From: Rhodobacteraceae bacterium IMCC1909
Lineage (GTDB): Bacteria; Pseudomonadota; Alphaproteobacteria; Rhodobacterales; Rhodobacteraceae
Length of the DNA: 64,000 bases
NCBI GenBank assembly: GCA_030704425.1
Contig: JAPDHM010000002.1
Span: 310,001 to 374,000 of the forward strand
Direction of reading: 5' to 3'
The notes under the pieces are model-generated. The model did no database searches and was not told where the DNA came from. It saw only the letters and a list, made by a program, of their open reading frames with translations. Of this stretch, positions 26,630 through 35,577 are shown in pieces (position 1 is the stretch's first letter; each line of letters begins with the position of its first letter). A program made the position numbers and the translations under genes.

Positions 26630-26658
26630 TTGCCGTGGGCGGCCACTCTTTCTATAAA
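26630..26658 (+). promoter_or_regulatory. Sigma-70 promoter for pyrB
   Basis: TTGCCG (26630-26635), a 17-base spacer and TATAAA (26653-26658). The expected transcript start leaves only about 15 bases before pyrB, with the ribosome site GGAGAGG at 26668-26674, so no attenuator leader fits. Confidence 0.55.
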
Positions 26659-26679
26659 ACGCCAACCGGAGAGGTCTAT

Positions 26680-27624
26680 ATGCAGCTTCAGCATCTATTG
26701 GGGATAGAACCCCTACATCCCCAAAGCATCACCGAAATATTGGATTTGGCAGATCATTACGCCGATCAAAACAGATCCCGTGCGCGCGATAGTAAGGCCC
26801 TGGCTGGCTGCACTCAGATCAATATGTTTTTCGAAAACTCAACCCGCACTCAAGCCAGCTTTGAAATCGCAGGCAAGAGATTGGGGGCGGATGTGATGAA
26901 TATGGCCATGCAAGCCAGCTCAATCAAAAAGGGTGAGACCCTCATTGACACAGCGCTGACACTCAATGCCATGCACCCCGATCTTCTGGTGGTGCGCCAT
27001 CCGCATTCTGGCGCCGTCGATCTCTTGGCGCAGAAAGTCAATTGCGCGGTGCTCAACGCGGGGGACGGGCGGCATGAACACCCCACGCAAGCCCTGCTGG
27101 ATGCGCTCACCATCCGCCGATCCAAAGGCCGCTTGCACCGCCTCAACATCGCCATTTGTGGCGACATTGACCACAGCCGCGTGGCCCGCTCTAATCTCAT
27201 TTTGCTGGGCAAAATGGAAAACCGCATTCGCCTTATCGGCCCAGCAACGCTGATGCCGGCGGGAATTGGCGAGTTTGGTGCGGAAGTCTTTCACGATATG
27301 GAAGAGGGTTTGAAGGATGTGGATGTGGTGATGATGCTGCGCCTGCAACGCGAGCGTATGGACGGCGGCTTCATCCCCTCCGAACGCGAATATTATCACC
27401 GCTATGGTTTGAATGCTGAGAAACTGAGCCACGCCAAGCCAGATGCCATTGTCATGCACCCGGGCCCAATGAACCGTGGCGTTGAAATCGACGGGGAAAT
27501 CGCCGACGATTTGAACCGCAGCGTCATACAAGAACAGGTTGAGATGGGTGTGGCAGTGCGCATGGCGGCAATGGATATATTGATGCGCAACAGGTGCCAG
27601 GCTGCAAAAGAGGCGCAGGCATGA
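26680..27624 (+). CDS. pyrB: Aspartate carbamoyltransferase catalytic subunit
   Basis: Makes carbamoyl-aspartate from carbamoyl phosphate and aspartate, the committed step of pyrimidine synthesis. 314 residues from the ATG at 26680, which is preceded by GGAGAGG. The carbamoyl-phosphate motif is [13 protein letters not shown] near 50-62, with [12 protein letters not shown] and [11 protein letters not shown] further on. All catalytic landmarks are intact. The downstream genes are a 33-residue membrane peptide and a dihydroorotase homologue without metal ligands, matching the class of ATCases whose hexamer is completed by an inactive dihydroorotase-like subunit. No pyrI is present. Confidence 0.95.
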   Translation: MQLQHLLGIEPLHPQSITEILDLADHYADQNRSRARDSKALAGCTQINMFFENSTRTQASFEIAGKRLGADVMNMAMQASSIKKGETLIDTALTLNAMHPDLLVVRHPHSGAVDLLAQKVNCAVLNAGDGRHEHPTQALLDALTIRRSKGRLHRLNIAICGDIDHSRVARSNLILLGKMENRIRLIGPATLMPAGIGEFGAEVFHDMEEGLKDVDVVMMLRLQRERMDGGFIPSEREYYHRYGLNAEKLSHAKPDAIVMHPGPMNRGVEIDGEIADDLNRSVIQEQVEMGVAVRMAAMDILMRNRCQAAKEAQA

Positions 27625-27667
27625 CCCAAAGTCTCCTTTGCGTCCCCCTTGACAGGAGACTGTGCGA

Positions 27668-27769
27668 ATGAACGAACCCAAAGATCCCCGCATGTCGGGA
27701 AAAATTGCCATGTATGTCCTGATTTTCAGTGCCGCTTTGGTGGCTTTGATGGTGTGGGTGGCCGGATGA
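27668..27769 (+). CDS. 33-residue single-helix membrane peptide between pyrB and pyrC-like gene
   Basis: A short frame beginning MNEPKDPRMSGKIAMYVLIF and ending with a hydrophobic helix through ALVALMVWVAG. The polar head, one membrane helix and near-absence of a tail are consistent with a real small membrane protein. GACAGGAG lies about 15 bases upstream, and its stop codon overlaps the next gene's start (ATGA), typical of a translated, coupled frame. No known family recognised. Confidence 0.6.
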   Translation: MNEPKDPRMSGKIAMYVLIFSAALVALMVWVAG

Positions 27770-29025
27770 CCTCACTGCGCATTACAAATGTTCACCTGAT
27801 TGACCCAGAGAGACAGACCGTCGAGCTGGGCAATTTGAGCATCAAAAACGGCCGCATTGCCGCCGATGATCCGACCCTGCCGAGCCGAGACGGCCAGGGC
27901 AAATATCTTGCGCCAGGCATTGTCGACATTGGCGCAAAGGTCTGCGAGCCAGGCGAACGGCATAAGGAAAGCTTTCGCTCCGCTGGCCTGTCCGCTGCCG
28001 CTGGCGGGGTGACCACTTTGATCACTCGGCCAGACACAGAGCCGGCCATTGACAGCCCAGAAACCCTTGAATTTGCCAACCGCAGGGCGCAGGCCACCTG
28101 CGCCGTACGCAGCTATCAAATGGCGGCGCTCACAAAAGGGCGTTTGGGCAAGGAAATGACCGAGATCGGGTTTTTGCAAGACGCAGGAGCAATTGCCTTT
28201 TCCGATTGTGACGCGGTTGTCACCAATACCAAAGTCTTGTCGCGCGCGCTCACCTATGCGCGGCAATTGGGAGCTTTGGTCATTGGACACCCACAAGATC
28301 CAGGCCTGTCACAGGAGGCTGCGGCCACCTCTGGAAAATTTGCAACCCTGCGCGCGATCCCAGCAGTCTCGCCCATGGCTGAGCGTCTGGGACTTGAGCG
28401 GGATTTGGCCATGGTAGAGATGACCGGCGCGAAATATCATGCCGATCAACTCTCCACCGCCCTCGCCCTACCCGCCTTAGAGCGGGCCAAACAACAAGGT
28501 CTGGATGTCACCGCCGGGATCAGCATTCATCACCTAACGCTCAACGAGTTGGACGTCGCCGATTATCGCAGCTTTTTTAAAGTCAAACCCCCGTTGCGCT
28601 CCGAAGAGGATCGGCTGGCGATGGTTTCTGCGCTTGCAAGCGGGTTGATTGACATCATCAGCTCCATGCATACGCCGCAGGATGAAGAGTCCAAACGTCT
28701 GCCCTATGAGCAAGCCGCCTCTGGGGCTGTGGCATTGGAGACAGTTTTGCCGGCTGCCTTGCGCCTTTACCATGCCGAGCAGTTGAGCTTGCCACAGTTG
28801 TTCCGGGCCCTGTCACTCAACCCCTCGCGGCGCTTGGGTCTGGACAGTGGTCGCCTGAGCCTGGGGGCTCCTGGGGATCTCATCTTATTTGACCCCGATG
28901 TGCCCTTCGTTCTGGATCGCTTTTCGCTCTGGTCTAAATCTAAAAACACCCCGTTTGATGGGCAACGCCTGCAGGGCCATATTTTGGCGACATTCGTCGG
29001 TGGCAGGGAAGTCTACGCAAGATGA
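27766..29025 (+). CDS. Dihydroorotase homologue without metal-binding residues (PyrX/PyrC'-like)
   Basis: 419 residues in the amidohydrolase fold. In active class-I dihydroorotases the first strand reads D-x-H-x-H, but here it is DIGAKVCEPG (54-63), so both histidines are absent (Gly56, Lys58). The late D-H-A-P-H motif is MHTPQ (301-305), removing the catalytic aspartate. The fold is otherwise intact: AAAGGVTTLITRPDTEP, GHPQD and a full C-terminal domain. Known inactive homologues (PyrX) complete the ATCase holoenzyme; adjacency to pyrB supports that role. A true dihydroorotase must be encoded elsewhere. The start is coupled to the small peptide, and the stop overlaps plsY. Confidence 0.88.
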   Translation: MTSLRITNVHLIDPERQTVELGNLSIKNGRIAADDPTLPSRDGQGKYLAPGIVDIGAKVCEPGERHKESFRSAGLSAAAGGVTTLITRPDTEPAIDSPETLEFANRRAQATCAVRSYQMAALTKGRLGKEMTEIGFLQDAGAIAFSDCDAVVTNTKVLSRALTYARQLGALVIGHPQDPGLSQEAAATSGKFATLRAIPAVSPMAERLGLERDLAMVEMTGAKYHADQLSTALALPALERAKQQGLDVTAGISIHHLTLNELDVADYRSFFKVKPPLRSEEDRLAMVSALASGLIDIISSMHTPQDEESKRLPYEQAASGAVALETVLPAALRLYHAEQLSLPQLFRALSLNPSRRLGLDSGRLSLGAPGDLILFDPDVPFVLDRFSLWSKSKNTPFDGQRLQGHILATFVGGREVYAR

Positions 29026-29630
29026 ATTTTGAACTGACCAGCGCAGCTGAATTCTTGGCCTTTTGGGCCATTGCCGGATATTTGCTCGGCGCAATCCCCT
29101 TTGGCATCGTCACGGCGCGCGTCTTGGGCCTTGGAGATTTACGGCAAATTGGCTCGGGCAATATCGGGGCCACGAACGTGCTGCGGACCGGCTCCAAACT
29201 CGGCGCGGTTTTAACCTTGATCGGCGATGCCGGCAAAGCGGGTGCCGCGGTGCTTTTGGCCCGCGCATTGGCCGCCGAGGATGCGGCGCAAATTGCCGGC
29301 TTCGCCGCCTTTCTGGGTCATTGCTATCCGATTTGGCTGAAATTCAAAGGCGGGAAAGGCGTGGCTACCTTCTTTGGCCTGCTCTTTGCCCTGGCCTGGC
29401 CTATTGGTGTCGCCGCCGGCGCCACATGGCTCGCCACTGCAGCGGTTTTTCGTTTTTCCAGCCTCGCCGCACTTCTCACCGCTGTGATGACTCCTCTTTG
29501 GATCATCCTTATGGGCTTCAATAGTTTGTTTTTGCTGTCCCTCTGTCTCAACGGGGTGATTTATTGGCGCCATAGAGAAAATATTATCCGCTTGATCCGC
29601 GGGCAAGAGAGCAAAATCGGGCAAAAATAG
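29022..29630 (+). CDS. plsY: Glycerol-3-phosphate acyltransferase PlsY
   Basis: Integral-membrane enzyme that transfers the acyl group of acyl-phosphate to glycerol-3-phosphate to start phospholipid synthesis. 202 residues with several hydrophobic segments and the three PlsY motifs: GSGNIGATNVLR (near residue 45), KFKGGKGVATFFG (near 107) and the C-terminal INGVIYWRHRENI-like region (here LNGVIYWRHRENI, 179-191). It overlaps the pyrC-like gene by four bases, so it is cotranscribed with pyrimidine genes, an arrangement seen in related bacteria. pgsA at 36.3 kb uses the downstream product. Confidence 0.95.
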   Translation: MNFELTSAAEFLAFWAIAGYLLGAIPFGIVTARVLGLGDLRQIGSGNIGATNVLRTGSKLGAVLTLIGDAGKAGAAVLLARALAAEDAAQIAGFAAFLGHCYPIWLKFKGGKGVATFFGLLFALAWPIGVAAGATWLATAAVFRFSSLAALLTAVMTPLWIILMGFNSLFLLSLCLNGVIYWRHRENIIRLIRGQESKIGQK

Positions 29631-29662
29631 AGGGGCTTCGCGGCTGGGTTTTGCAGAGGTCT

Positions 29663-31033
29663 TCAGTAGGAATAATCGGCGTAAATCCGGGTCAAATCTC
29701 CTTGCCAATCGCCATGGTAGCGCGCCAAAAGCTCATCGGCAGGGGTTTGGCCGGTCTCAAGACTATCTTGCAGCGCGTTTAAAAAATAAGTTTCATCTGG
29801 CACAAGCCCACCTGCCCCACTGCGCCCGCGCGCTGTGAGGCCTGCATGTGAAATCGCCACCGCTTGACGGGCCAGCTCCATCATTTTGACCCCGCCAGCC
29901 TCGGCTTGTAGCCCATCGACGGACGCTGCAATCCGCAATTCATCACGGGTTTGCACATCCATGCCTTTCACCAAATCCCAAGCCGCATCCAGCGCAGTTT
30001 GATCGTATAAAAGCCCAACCCAAAAGGCTGGCAACGCGCAAAGACGTCGCCATGGCCCGCCATCTGCGCCGCGCATTTCCATGAATTGCTTGATCCGCGC
30101 TTCCGGAAAGATGGTCGTCAGGTGATCGGCCCAATCGCTAAGTGTGGGCACTTCGCCAGGCAGCGCAGGCAATTTACCTTTGAGGAAGTCGCGGAAAGAT
30201 TGACCTAAGGCATTGATATATTTTCCATCACGATAGACAAAATACATCGGCACATCTAGGGCATAGTCCACATACCGCTGAAATCCCATCCCATCTTCAA
30301 ACACAAAGGGCAGCATCCCTGTGCGTTCTACATCCAAATCCCGCCAGACCCGCGCACGCCAGGATTTATGGCCATTCAGCTGACCCTCAAAGAAGGGAGA
30401 ATTGGCAAAAAGCGCGGTCGCGACCGGTTGCAGAGCCAGAGCCACGCGAAATTTTTGCACCATATCCGCCTCTGAGGCAAAATCGAGATTAACCTGAACT
30501 GTACAGGTGCGACGCATCATCGTGCGACCCATTGTGCCAACCTTGCCCATATAGGCGTCCATCAACTGATACCGGCCCTTTGGCATCAAGCTCACGTCTT
30601 CATGCTTCCAGATAGGCGCGGCGCCAAGGCCGATGAAGCCAACACCAATTTGATCCGCAATTTCCTTCACCTCGCGCAGGTGCACATTCACCTCGTCACA
30701 GGTTTCATGAATGGTTTCAAGCGGAGCCCCCGAAAGCTCTAGCGCGCCGCCCGGCTCAAGGCTCACATTGGCGCCCTCTTTCGTCAATCCGATGAGATAG
30801 CCATTTTCCTCGGCCGGCGCCCAGTTAAACTGATCGCGCAGCCCTTGCAAAATAGAGAGCACAGAGCGCTCGCCCTTATAGGGCAAGGGCGCCAGCGTGT
30901 CTTTGCAATAGCCAAATTTTTCATGTTCCGTGCCAATGCGCCAATCGCTTTTCGGTTTATTGCCCTTTTCAAGCAACAAGGCCAATTGGTCAAAGCTTTC
31001 GATCGGGCCTCCGCCAGATTGTGGAATAGACAT
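29663..31033 (-). CDS. gshA: Glutamate-cysteine ligase (plant/proteobacterial type)
   Basis: ATP-dependent joining of glutamate and cysteine, the first step of glutathione synthesis. 456 residues, the length of the alphaproteobacterial-plant GCS2 class. Characteristic blocks: RIGTEHEKFGY at 32-42, SLEPGGALELSGAP near 94-107, TCTVQVNLDFASEADM, and GHKSWRARVWRDLD. The C-terminus has TYFLNALQDSLETGQTPADELL. GGAG lies eight bases before the ATG. It is monocistronic, with the plsY stop converging on it. Confidence 0.94.
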   Translation of the reverse strand: MSIPQSGGGPIESFDQLALLLEKGNKPKSDWRIGTEHEKFGYCKDTLAPLPYKGERSVLSILQGLRDQFNWAPAEENGYLIGLTKEGANVSLEPGGALELSGAPLETIHETCDEVNVHLREVKEIADQIGVGFIGLGAAPIWKHEDVSLMPKGRYQLMDAYMGKVGTMGRTMMRRTCTVQVNLDFASEADMVQKFRVALALQPVATALFANSPFFEGQLNGHKSWRARVWRDLDVERTGMLPFVFEDGMGFQRYVDYALDVPMYFVYRDGKYINALGQSFRDFLKGKLPALPGEVPTLSDWADHLTTIFPEARIKQFMEMRGADGGPWRRLCALPAFWVGLLYDQTALDAAWDLVKGMDVQTRDELRIAASVDGLQAEAGGVKMMELARQAVAISHAGLTARGRSGAGGLVPDETYFLNALQDSLETGQTPADELLARYHGDWQGDLTRIYADYSY

Positions 31034-31105
31034 AGGGGAGACTCCGCTTTTCGTAATGTTTACCCTTCACAGGTGGCCCCTCACACAGGGCAAGTCAAGA
31101 CAGGG

Positions 31106-31618
31106 TTAATGAAGTTTCCGGCGATTACGTTGCCAGATGAGAAATAAATCTGGGCCGCGCCCCTGGCTGGCGGCCTCCGCTTGGGCATAATTCACCCCAG
31201 GCAAGGCCACCAAAGCATCAAAGAGCTTGCCCGTCCCCTCTGCATCCCCCGGCACAGACAGCATGCCCTCGGGGCCAAAAAATACCCAAGTGGTGCGACC
31301 GCGCATGTTGCGATGCAACTCAATGCGCTCCAGAGTGTCGAGTGAAATGGAGCGGCCCGTACCAGCGGCCAAATAGCTCACTTGCCGCTCATCGACCTCC
31401 ACCACCCCAGCCCCGCCTTGGCCTGCAGGGAATTTGAAGCGGCGATAGGCGTCATGGCCGATCAATGCGCCCATAACGGCGATCACCGCGCCTGCAAGCC
31501 GGGTCGTGCCAAAGCTGCTGACCACTATCATCAGCCCGGTCGTCAGAACCAATCCGGCAAAGATAAATCCCCGATATTTTCGCAAACTGCGGAGTGCTTC
31601 GGGACGGATAAAGCTCAT
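31106..31618 (-). CDS. Uncharacterised inner-membrane protein downstream of rsmE
   Basis: 170 residues from the ATG at 31616-31618. Two membrane helices occur near the N-terminus (FIFAGLVLTTGLMIVVSSFG and RLAGAVIAVMGALIG), then a cytoplasmic beta-rich domain with VVEVDERQVSYLAAG and FFGPEGMLSVPG. No assigned family recognised. It overlaps the rsmE stop by four bases (ATGA) and is therefore its cotranscribed partner. Codon use looks like the neighbours. Confidence 0.75.
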   Translation of the reverse strand: MSFIRPEALRSLRKYRGFIFAGLVLTTGLMIVVSSFGTTRLAGAVIAVMGALIGHDAYRRFKFPAGQGGAGVVEVDERQVSYLAAGTGRSISLDTLERIELHRNMRGRTTWVFFGPEGMLSVPGDAEGTGKLFDALVALPGVNYAQAEAASQGRGPDLFLIWQRNRRKLH

Positions 31619-32334
31619 TGCCAATCCCCCAAAGCACTCTGCCACAGGGTCAGTGCCGCCACTGCGGCCGTATCCGCACGCAAAATCCTGGGACCGAGCG
31701 ACACCCCATGCGCATGGGGCATCTCATTGAGCCGCCGCCGTTCGGCTGGGCTAAATCCCCCCTCCGGTCCGATCAAAACCGCCCATGGACCCACGAGAGA
31801 TGGTAAGGCCTCACCGGTTCCCAGACGGGTTTCATCACAAAACATGATCTGGCGCTGCACGTCCCACCCGTCCAGCAGCTTCGAGAGTTTTTGCAGCTCA
31901 TGCACCACAGGCACGTAGGTGCCACCGCATTGCTCGGCAGCCTCCACGGCATGATTTTGCAAGCGATCTTGGCGAATGCGTTCAGAATTGGTAAAATCAC
32001 TCTGCACCGGCAGGATCTGCGCCGCGCCCATCTCTGCGGCTTTTTCGACGATGAAATCCGTGCGCGCCTTTTTGATGGGCGCGAAGATCAGCCACAGATC
32101 AGGCGGCAGCTGCATCGGCTTGGACTGGCGTTCACAAAGCAAGATGCCATTGCGTTTGCCAGCCTGCACCACACGCCCCAACCACTCACCGTCGAGACCG
32201 TTGAACAGTTCAAGAACCTCGCCCACGCCTTTGCGCATCACACCGAAAAGGTAATGAGATTGCTCGCGGCTCAAAGGAACCGATTGCCCCGCCCCCAGCG
32301 GGTGATTTACATAGAGTCTAATAACTGAAGCCAT
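31615..32334 (-). CDS. rsmE: 16S rRNA (uracil-1498-N3)-methyltransferase
   Basis: SPOUT-family methyltransferase that modifies U1498 of 16S rRNA in the assembled small subunit. 239 residues from the ATG at 32332-32334 (MASVIRLYVNHPLG). The AdoMet knot region is WAVLIGPEGGFSPAER near 185-200, followed by SLGPRILRADTAAVAAL, the deep-knot C-terminus. Preceding in-frame codons to 32355 are optional. Its start is only 12 bases from the divergent ubiA start. Confidence 0.94.
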   Translation of the reverse strand: MASVIRLYVNHPLGAGQSVPLSREQSHYLFGVMRKGVGEVLELFNGLDGEWLGRVVQAGKRNGILLCERQSKPMQLPPDLWLIFAPIKKARTDFIVEKAAEMGAAQILPVQSDFTNSERIRQDRLQNHAVEAAEQCGGTYVPVVHELQKLSKLLDGWDVQRQIMFCDETRLGTGEALPSLVGPWAVLIGPEGGFSPAERRRLNEMPHAHGVSLGPRILRADTAAVAALTLWQSALGDWQ

Positions 32335-32346
32335 GGAGCATAGGAT

Positions 32347-33306
32347 ATGACGCAATCGGGCAAATCACCAGAGGGGCAAGTTGCCGATGCGGTAAAAGAT
32401 AATTGGGTCGATCGCCATGCGCCAGAGGCCAGCCGCCCCTATTTGCGCCTGTCCCGAGCCGACCGTCCCATCGGCACTTGGCTGCTTTATATCCCCTGTA
32501 TTTGGGGCATCCTTTTGGCGGCGCTCCTGGCGGGGGATTTCCAGAGCTGGGACTTGTGGCTGATCGTTGGCTGCGGTGCCGGCGCCTGGTTAATGCGCGG
32601 CGCGGGGTGCACATGGAATGATATCACCGACCGAAAATTTGATGCCCAGGTCGCCCGCACCCGCTCGCGCCCTCTTCCATCGGGGCAGGTTACGGTGCGC
32701 GGCGCGCTGCTTTGGATGGTGGCCCAGGCGCTCATTGCATTTTGCATTCTGATCAGCTTTGGCATGCCTGCAGTTCTGATTGGCGTTGCCAGTCTTGGCT
32801 TTGTTGCGGTTTACCCCTTTGCCAAGCGGTTCACCTGGTGGCCGCAGGTGTTTCTCGGCCTCGCATTTAATTGGGGCACTTTGCTGGGATGGGTGGCCCA
32901 TAGTGGCCGATTGGATTGGCCCGCCGTGCTTTTATATCTTGCCGGCATTGCCTGGACCCTGTTTTATGACACGATCTATGCGCATCAAGACACAGAGGAT
33001 GACGCGCTGATTGGCGTGAAATCTACTGCGCGCCTGTTTGGGAAAAGCAGCCCGCAATGGCTGCGCGCCTTTGCCATTCTGAGCGCTGGTTTGATGGCGC
33101 TGGCAATCTATGTCGCCCTCCGTGCCGCCAGCCCGGCACAAATGATCATCGCCCAAATGGGCACAGCAGGATTTGCGGCCCATATGCTTTGGCAAATGCG
33201 TCAGCTCGACATCGACAATGTGCCCTTGCTGCTGCAGCTGTTTCGGGCAAATCGGGAGGCGGGCCTGATCCCTGTGCTGTTTTTCGCCGTCACTGTTATG
33301 CTGTGA
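32347..33306 (+). CDS. ubiA: 4-hydroxybenzoate polyprenyltransferase
   Basis: Integral-membrane prenyltransferase that attaches the IspB-made polyprenyl chain to 4-hydroxybenzoate for ubiquinone. 319 residues, eight to nine hydrophobic segments. The first aspartate-rich motif is NDITDRKFDAQVARTRSRPL, near residues 97-116, and the second is YDTIYAHQDTEDD near 207-219. It is divergent from rsmE with no room for a conventional intergenic promoter, and precedes the OmpA-family gene on the same strand by 53 bases. Confidence 0.94.
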   Translation: MTQSGKSPEGQVADAVKDNWVDRHAPEASRPYLRLSRADRPIGTWLLYIPCIWGILLAALLAGDFQSWDLWLIVGCGAGAWLMRGAGCTWNDITDRKFDAQVARTRSRPLPSGQVTVRGALLWMVAQALIAFCILISFGMPAVLIGVASLGFVAVYPFAKRFTWWPQVFLGLAFNWGTLLGWVAHSGRLDWPAVLLYLAGIAWTLFYDTIYAHQDTEDDALIGVKSTARLFGKSSPQWLRAFAILSAGLMALAIYVALRAASPAQMIIAQMGTAGFAAHMLWQMRQLDIDNVPLLLQLFRANREAGLIPVLFFAVTVML

Positions 33307-33359
33307 TTGATCCCACGGCAGTCCCGTTCTAGAAGGCTTCGGGAACGTAGGAAAAATTG

Positions 33360-35246
33360 ATGCGCATTATTCCAGTGATTTTATCTGCACTTGCCTTCGC
33401 AGCTGCAGGCGTTGGGGCATATTTTGCAGCGGGCCTCACTGTGTCTTGGATTGAAAATAGCTCTGCCACCGCCGTCGAGAAACGCCTGGCCATGGAAGGC
33501 TTTGACTGGGCCAGCGTGCAAACCGATGGGTTAAAGGTCGTTTTGGAAGGCGAAGCCGCCTCTGAGGCCCTGCGTTTTAAAGCCTTGGCCGCAGCGGGGC
33601 AGATCGTTGAAGCCGCGCGGGTGATTGATAATTTCACCATCACCGACAGCCGCCCACCCGTTGCGCCCAAATTTTCTGTCGAAATATTGCGCAATGACAA
33701 AAGTATTTCTCTGATCGGATTGGTTCCCACCAAAGCTGATAATACCAATTTCAAAGACCGAGTCGCGCGCTTAGCCGGCGATTTACCCGTAGCCGATTTC
33801 CTCGAAACCGCAGATTATCCGGTGCCGGACGCCTGGTCCTCGGTTATATCCTATGGTCTTTTGGCTTTGGAGCGATTGGAACACTCGAAGATTTCAATTG
33901 GCGAGACACAAGTCACAATTGTGGCCATTGGCGAGTCCGAAGCGCAAAAATCCAAGCTTTTGGAGGAGCTGACCCGCCGCACCCCTGCCGATATCACCTC
34001 AAAGATTGGCATCAGTGCACCGCGCCCTGTGATCACCCCTTTCACGTTACGGTTTCGCATCACCGCCGATGGCGCTACCTTCGACGCCTGCAGTGCAGAC
34101 AGCCCGGAAGCAGCCGCGCAGATTCTGGCCGCGGCAAAGAAGGCGGGCCTGGCCGAAGAGGCCACCTGCCGGCAGGGTCTTGGTGTGCCATCCCCGCTGT
34201 GGAGCAAGGCGGCAACACAGGCCATTGCGGCCGTTACCAAACTGGGCGGCGGATCTGTAACCCTGAGCGATGCCGATGTAACGCTCACCGCCCCGGCCGG
34301 AACTGATCCAGCCCTGTTTGACACGATCACCAGCCGGCTGGACGGCGATTTGCCAGAGGTATTTGCGCTCAATCCCATCCTATTGGTCGCCCCTGAAAAC
34401 CCAGAAGATGACGCGGCCATCCCAGAAATGGTCGCCACCCTCTCGCCTGAAGGCCAGGTACAAATTCGCGGGCCCGTCATCAGCCCCCGCGCGCAACGGA
34501 CTCTGCAGACCTTTGCCTATGCGGTTTTTGGAAGTGAGGATGTTTACCTATCAACCAAGCTGCAAGACAATCTACCCGAAGGTTGGATGGTGCGCAGTTT
34601 GGCAAGTTTGGCGGGTCTAAGCAAACTCAACTCTGGAATTGCCACAGTCTCTCCCAATGCCATTGACATCACTGGGTTGACAGGCCGCCGCTCGGCAAAA
34701 ACCGATATTGCGCAAATTTTAATTGATCGCCTCGGCGATGGGGCGGAGTTTGAGCTCGAGGTGACCTACCTAGAAGAGCTGGACCCTCTGGCCCGGATGT
34801 TGAACGGTGCGGAATGTGTGGTAGAGATCACCGACTTGGCCAGTCAAAATAAAATCAAATTCGAGCCAGGCTCTGCCACCCTCGACGACGACAGCCGCGA
34901 CACGGTGCAAGCCATTGCAGAGGTGTTTGAGCGTTGCCTCGAAGCTCCCATTGAGATCGGCGGCCATACCGACAGCCAAGGGCGTGAGGAAATGAACCTC
35001 AACCTCAGCAAGGGCCGCGCGGAGGCTGTGCTCACGGCTTTGCGCGGCGCCCGTGTTAAACTCAAGTCCTTAACAGCAGAAGGCTATGGGGAAACCCAAC
35101 CAATCGCCGATAACAGCACCGAAGAGGGCCGAGAAGCCAACCGGCGCATTGAGTTTCGCCTTATGACGCCTGCCACTCTTGAGGCGCCATCAACGCAGTC
35201 CGAAACATCCGATACGGCCACCGCTGAGGAGACCAGCAATGAATAG
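33360..35246 (+). CDS. Membrane-anchored OmpA-family protein with BON-like domains
   Basis: 628 residues. An N-terminal helix (IIPVILSALAFAAAGVGAYF) anchors it, and a BON-like segment follows (ALAAAGQIVEAARVIDNFTI). Further alpha/beta repeats of similar length fill the middle. The C-terminal OmpA/MotB domain carries IKFEPGSATLDDDSRDTV and the peptidoglycan-binding GGHTDSQGREEMNLNLSKGR block ending in EANRRIEFRLM. It resembles OmpATb (TM-BON-OmpA) of mycobacteria in layout. The ATG at 33360 is preferred to the adjacent TTG; AGGAA precedes it. It overlaps the coiled-coil gene by eight bases. Confidence 0.82.
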   Translation: MRIIPVILSALAFAAAGVGAYFAAGLTVSWIENSSATAVEKRLAMEGFDWASVQTDGLKVVLEGEAASEALRFKALAAAGQIVEAARVIDNFTITDSRPPVAPKFSVEILRNDKSISLIGLVPTKADNTNFKDRVARLAGDLPVADFLETADYPVPDAWSSVISYGLLALERLEHSKISIGETQVTIVAIGESEAQKSKLLEELTRRTPADITSKIGISAPRPVITPFTLRFRITADGATFDACSADSPEAAAQILAAAKKAGLAEEATCRQGLGVPSPLWSKAATQAIAAVTKLGGGSVTLSDADVTLTAPAGTDPALFDTITSRLDGDLPEVFALNPILLVAPENPEDDAAIPEMVATLSPEGQVQIRGPVISPRAQRTLQTFAYAVFGSEDVYLSTKLQDNLPEGWMVRSLASLAGLSKLNSGIATVSPNAIDITGLTGRRSAKTDIAQILIDRLGDGAEFELEVTYLEELDPLARMLNGAECVVEITDLASQNKIKFEPGSATLDDDSRDTVQAIAEVFERCLEAPIEIGGHTDSQGREEMNLNLSKGRAEAVLTALRGARVKLKSLTAEGYGETQPIADNSTEEGREANRRIEFRLMTPATLEAPSTQSETSDTATAEETSNE

Positions 35247-35568
35247 AACCGAGTTTATCGTCACAATCGCAATCATCCTCTTTGTAGCATTTTGCTTGGG
35301 ATGGTTCGCGAATTGGCTGGTTCATCGCTTTAGCCGCGTCAGCCAATCCGATATTGGCGAATTGGATAGATTAGCCCAATCGGTGCATGAGGCCGAGGAC
35401 ATGCGCGACAAGGCCATCGCCTATCTGGAGCAGCGTGAAGCCGAAATGAGCAATAAACTGTCACAAACCGAAGCAGAGCTCGGCGCGGCAATGGAAGGTC
35501 TGCGTGTCGCAAGGACGGAAGCCGAGGAATTGCGCAGTTATATTGAGCGGCAAAACTCTGGCGGATAG
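35239..35568 (+). CDS. Coiled-coil membrane protein coupled to the OmpA-family gene
   Basis: 109 residues from the ATG at 35239: one membrane helix (FIVTIAIILFVAFCLGWFAN) followed by an acidic coiled coil of about 75 residues (LDRLAQSVHEAEDMRDKAIA onward to LRSYIERQNSGG). No family function known. The start lies inside the last codons of the OmpA-family gene (eight-base overlap), so the two are translationally coupled and probably act together at the envelope. Confidence 0.75.
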   Translation: MNRTEFIVTIAIILFVAFCLGWFANWLVHRFSRVSQSDIGELDRLAQSVHEAEDMRDKAIAYLEQREAEMSNKLSQTEAELGAAMEGLRVARTEAEELRSYIERQNSGG

Positions 35569-35577
35569 TCTCCGCGC

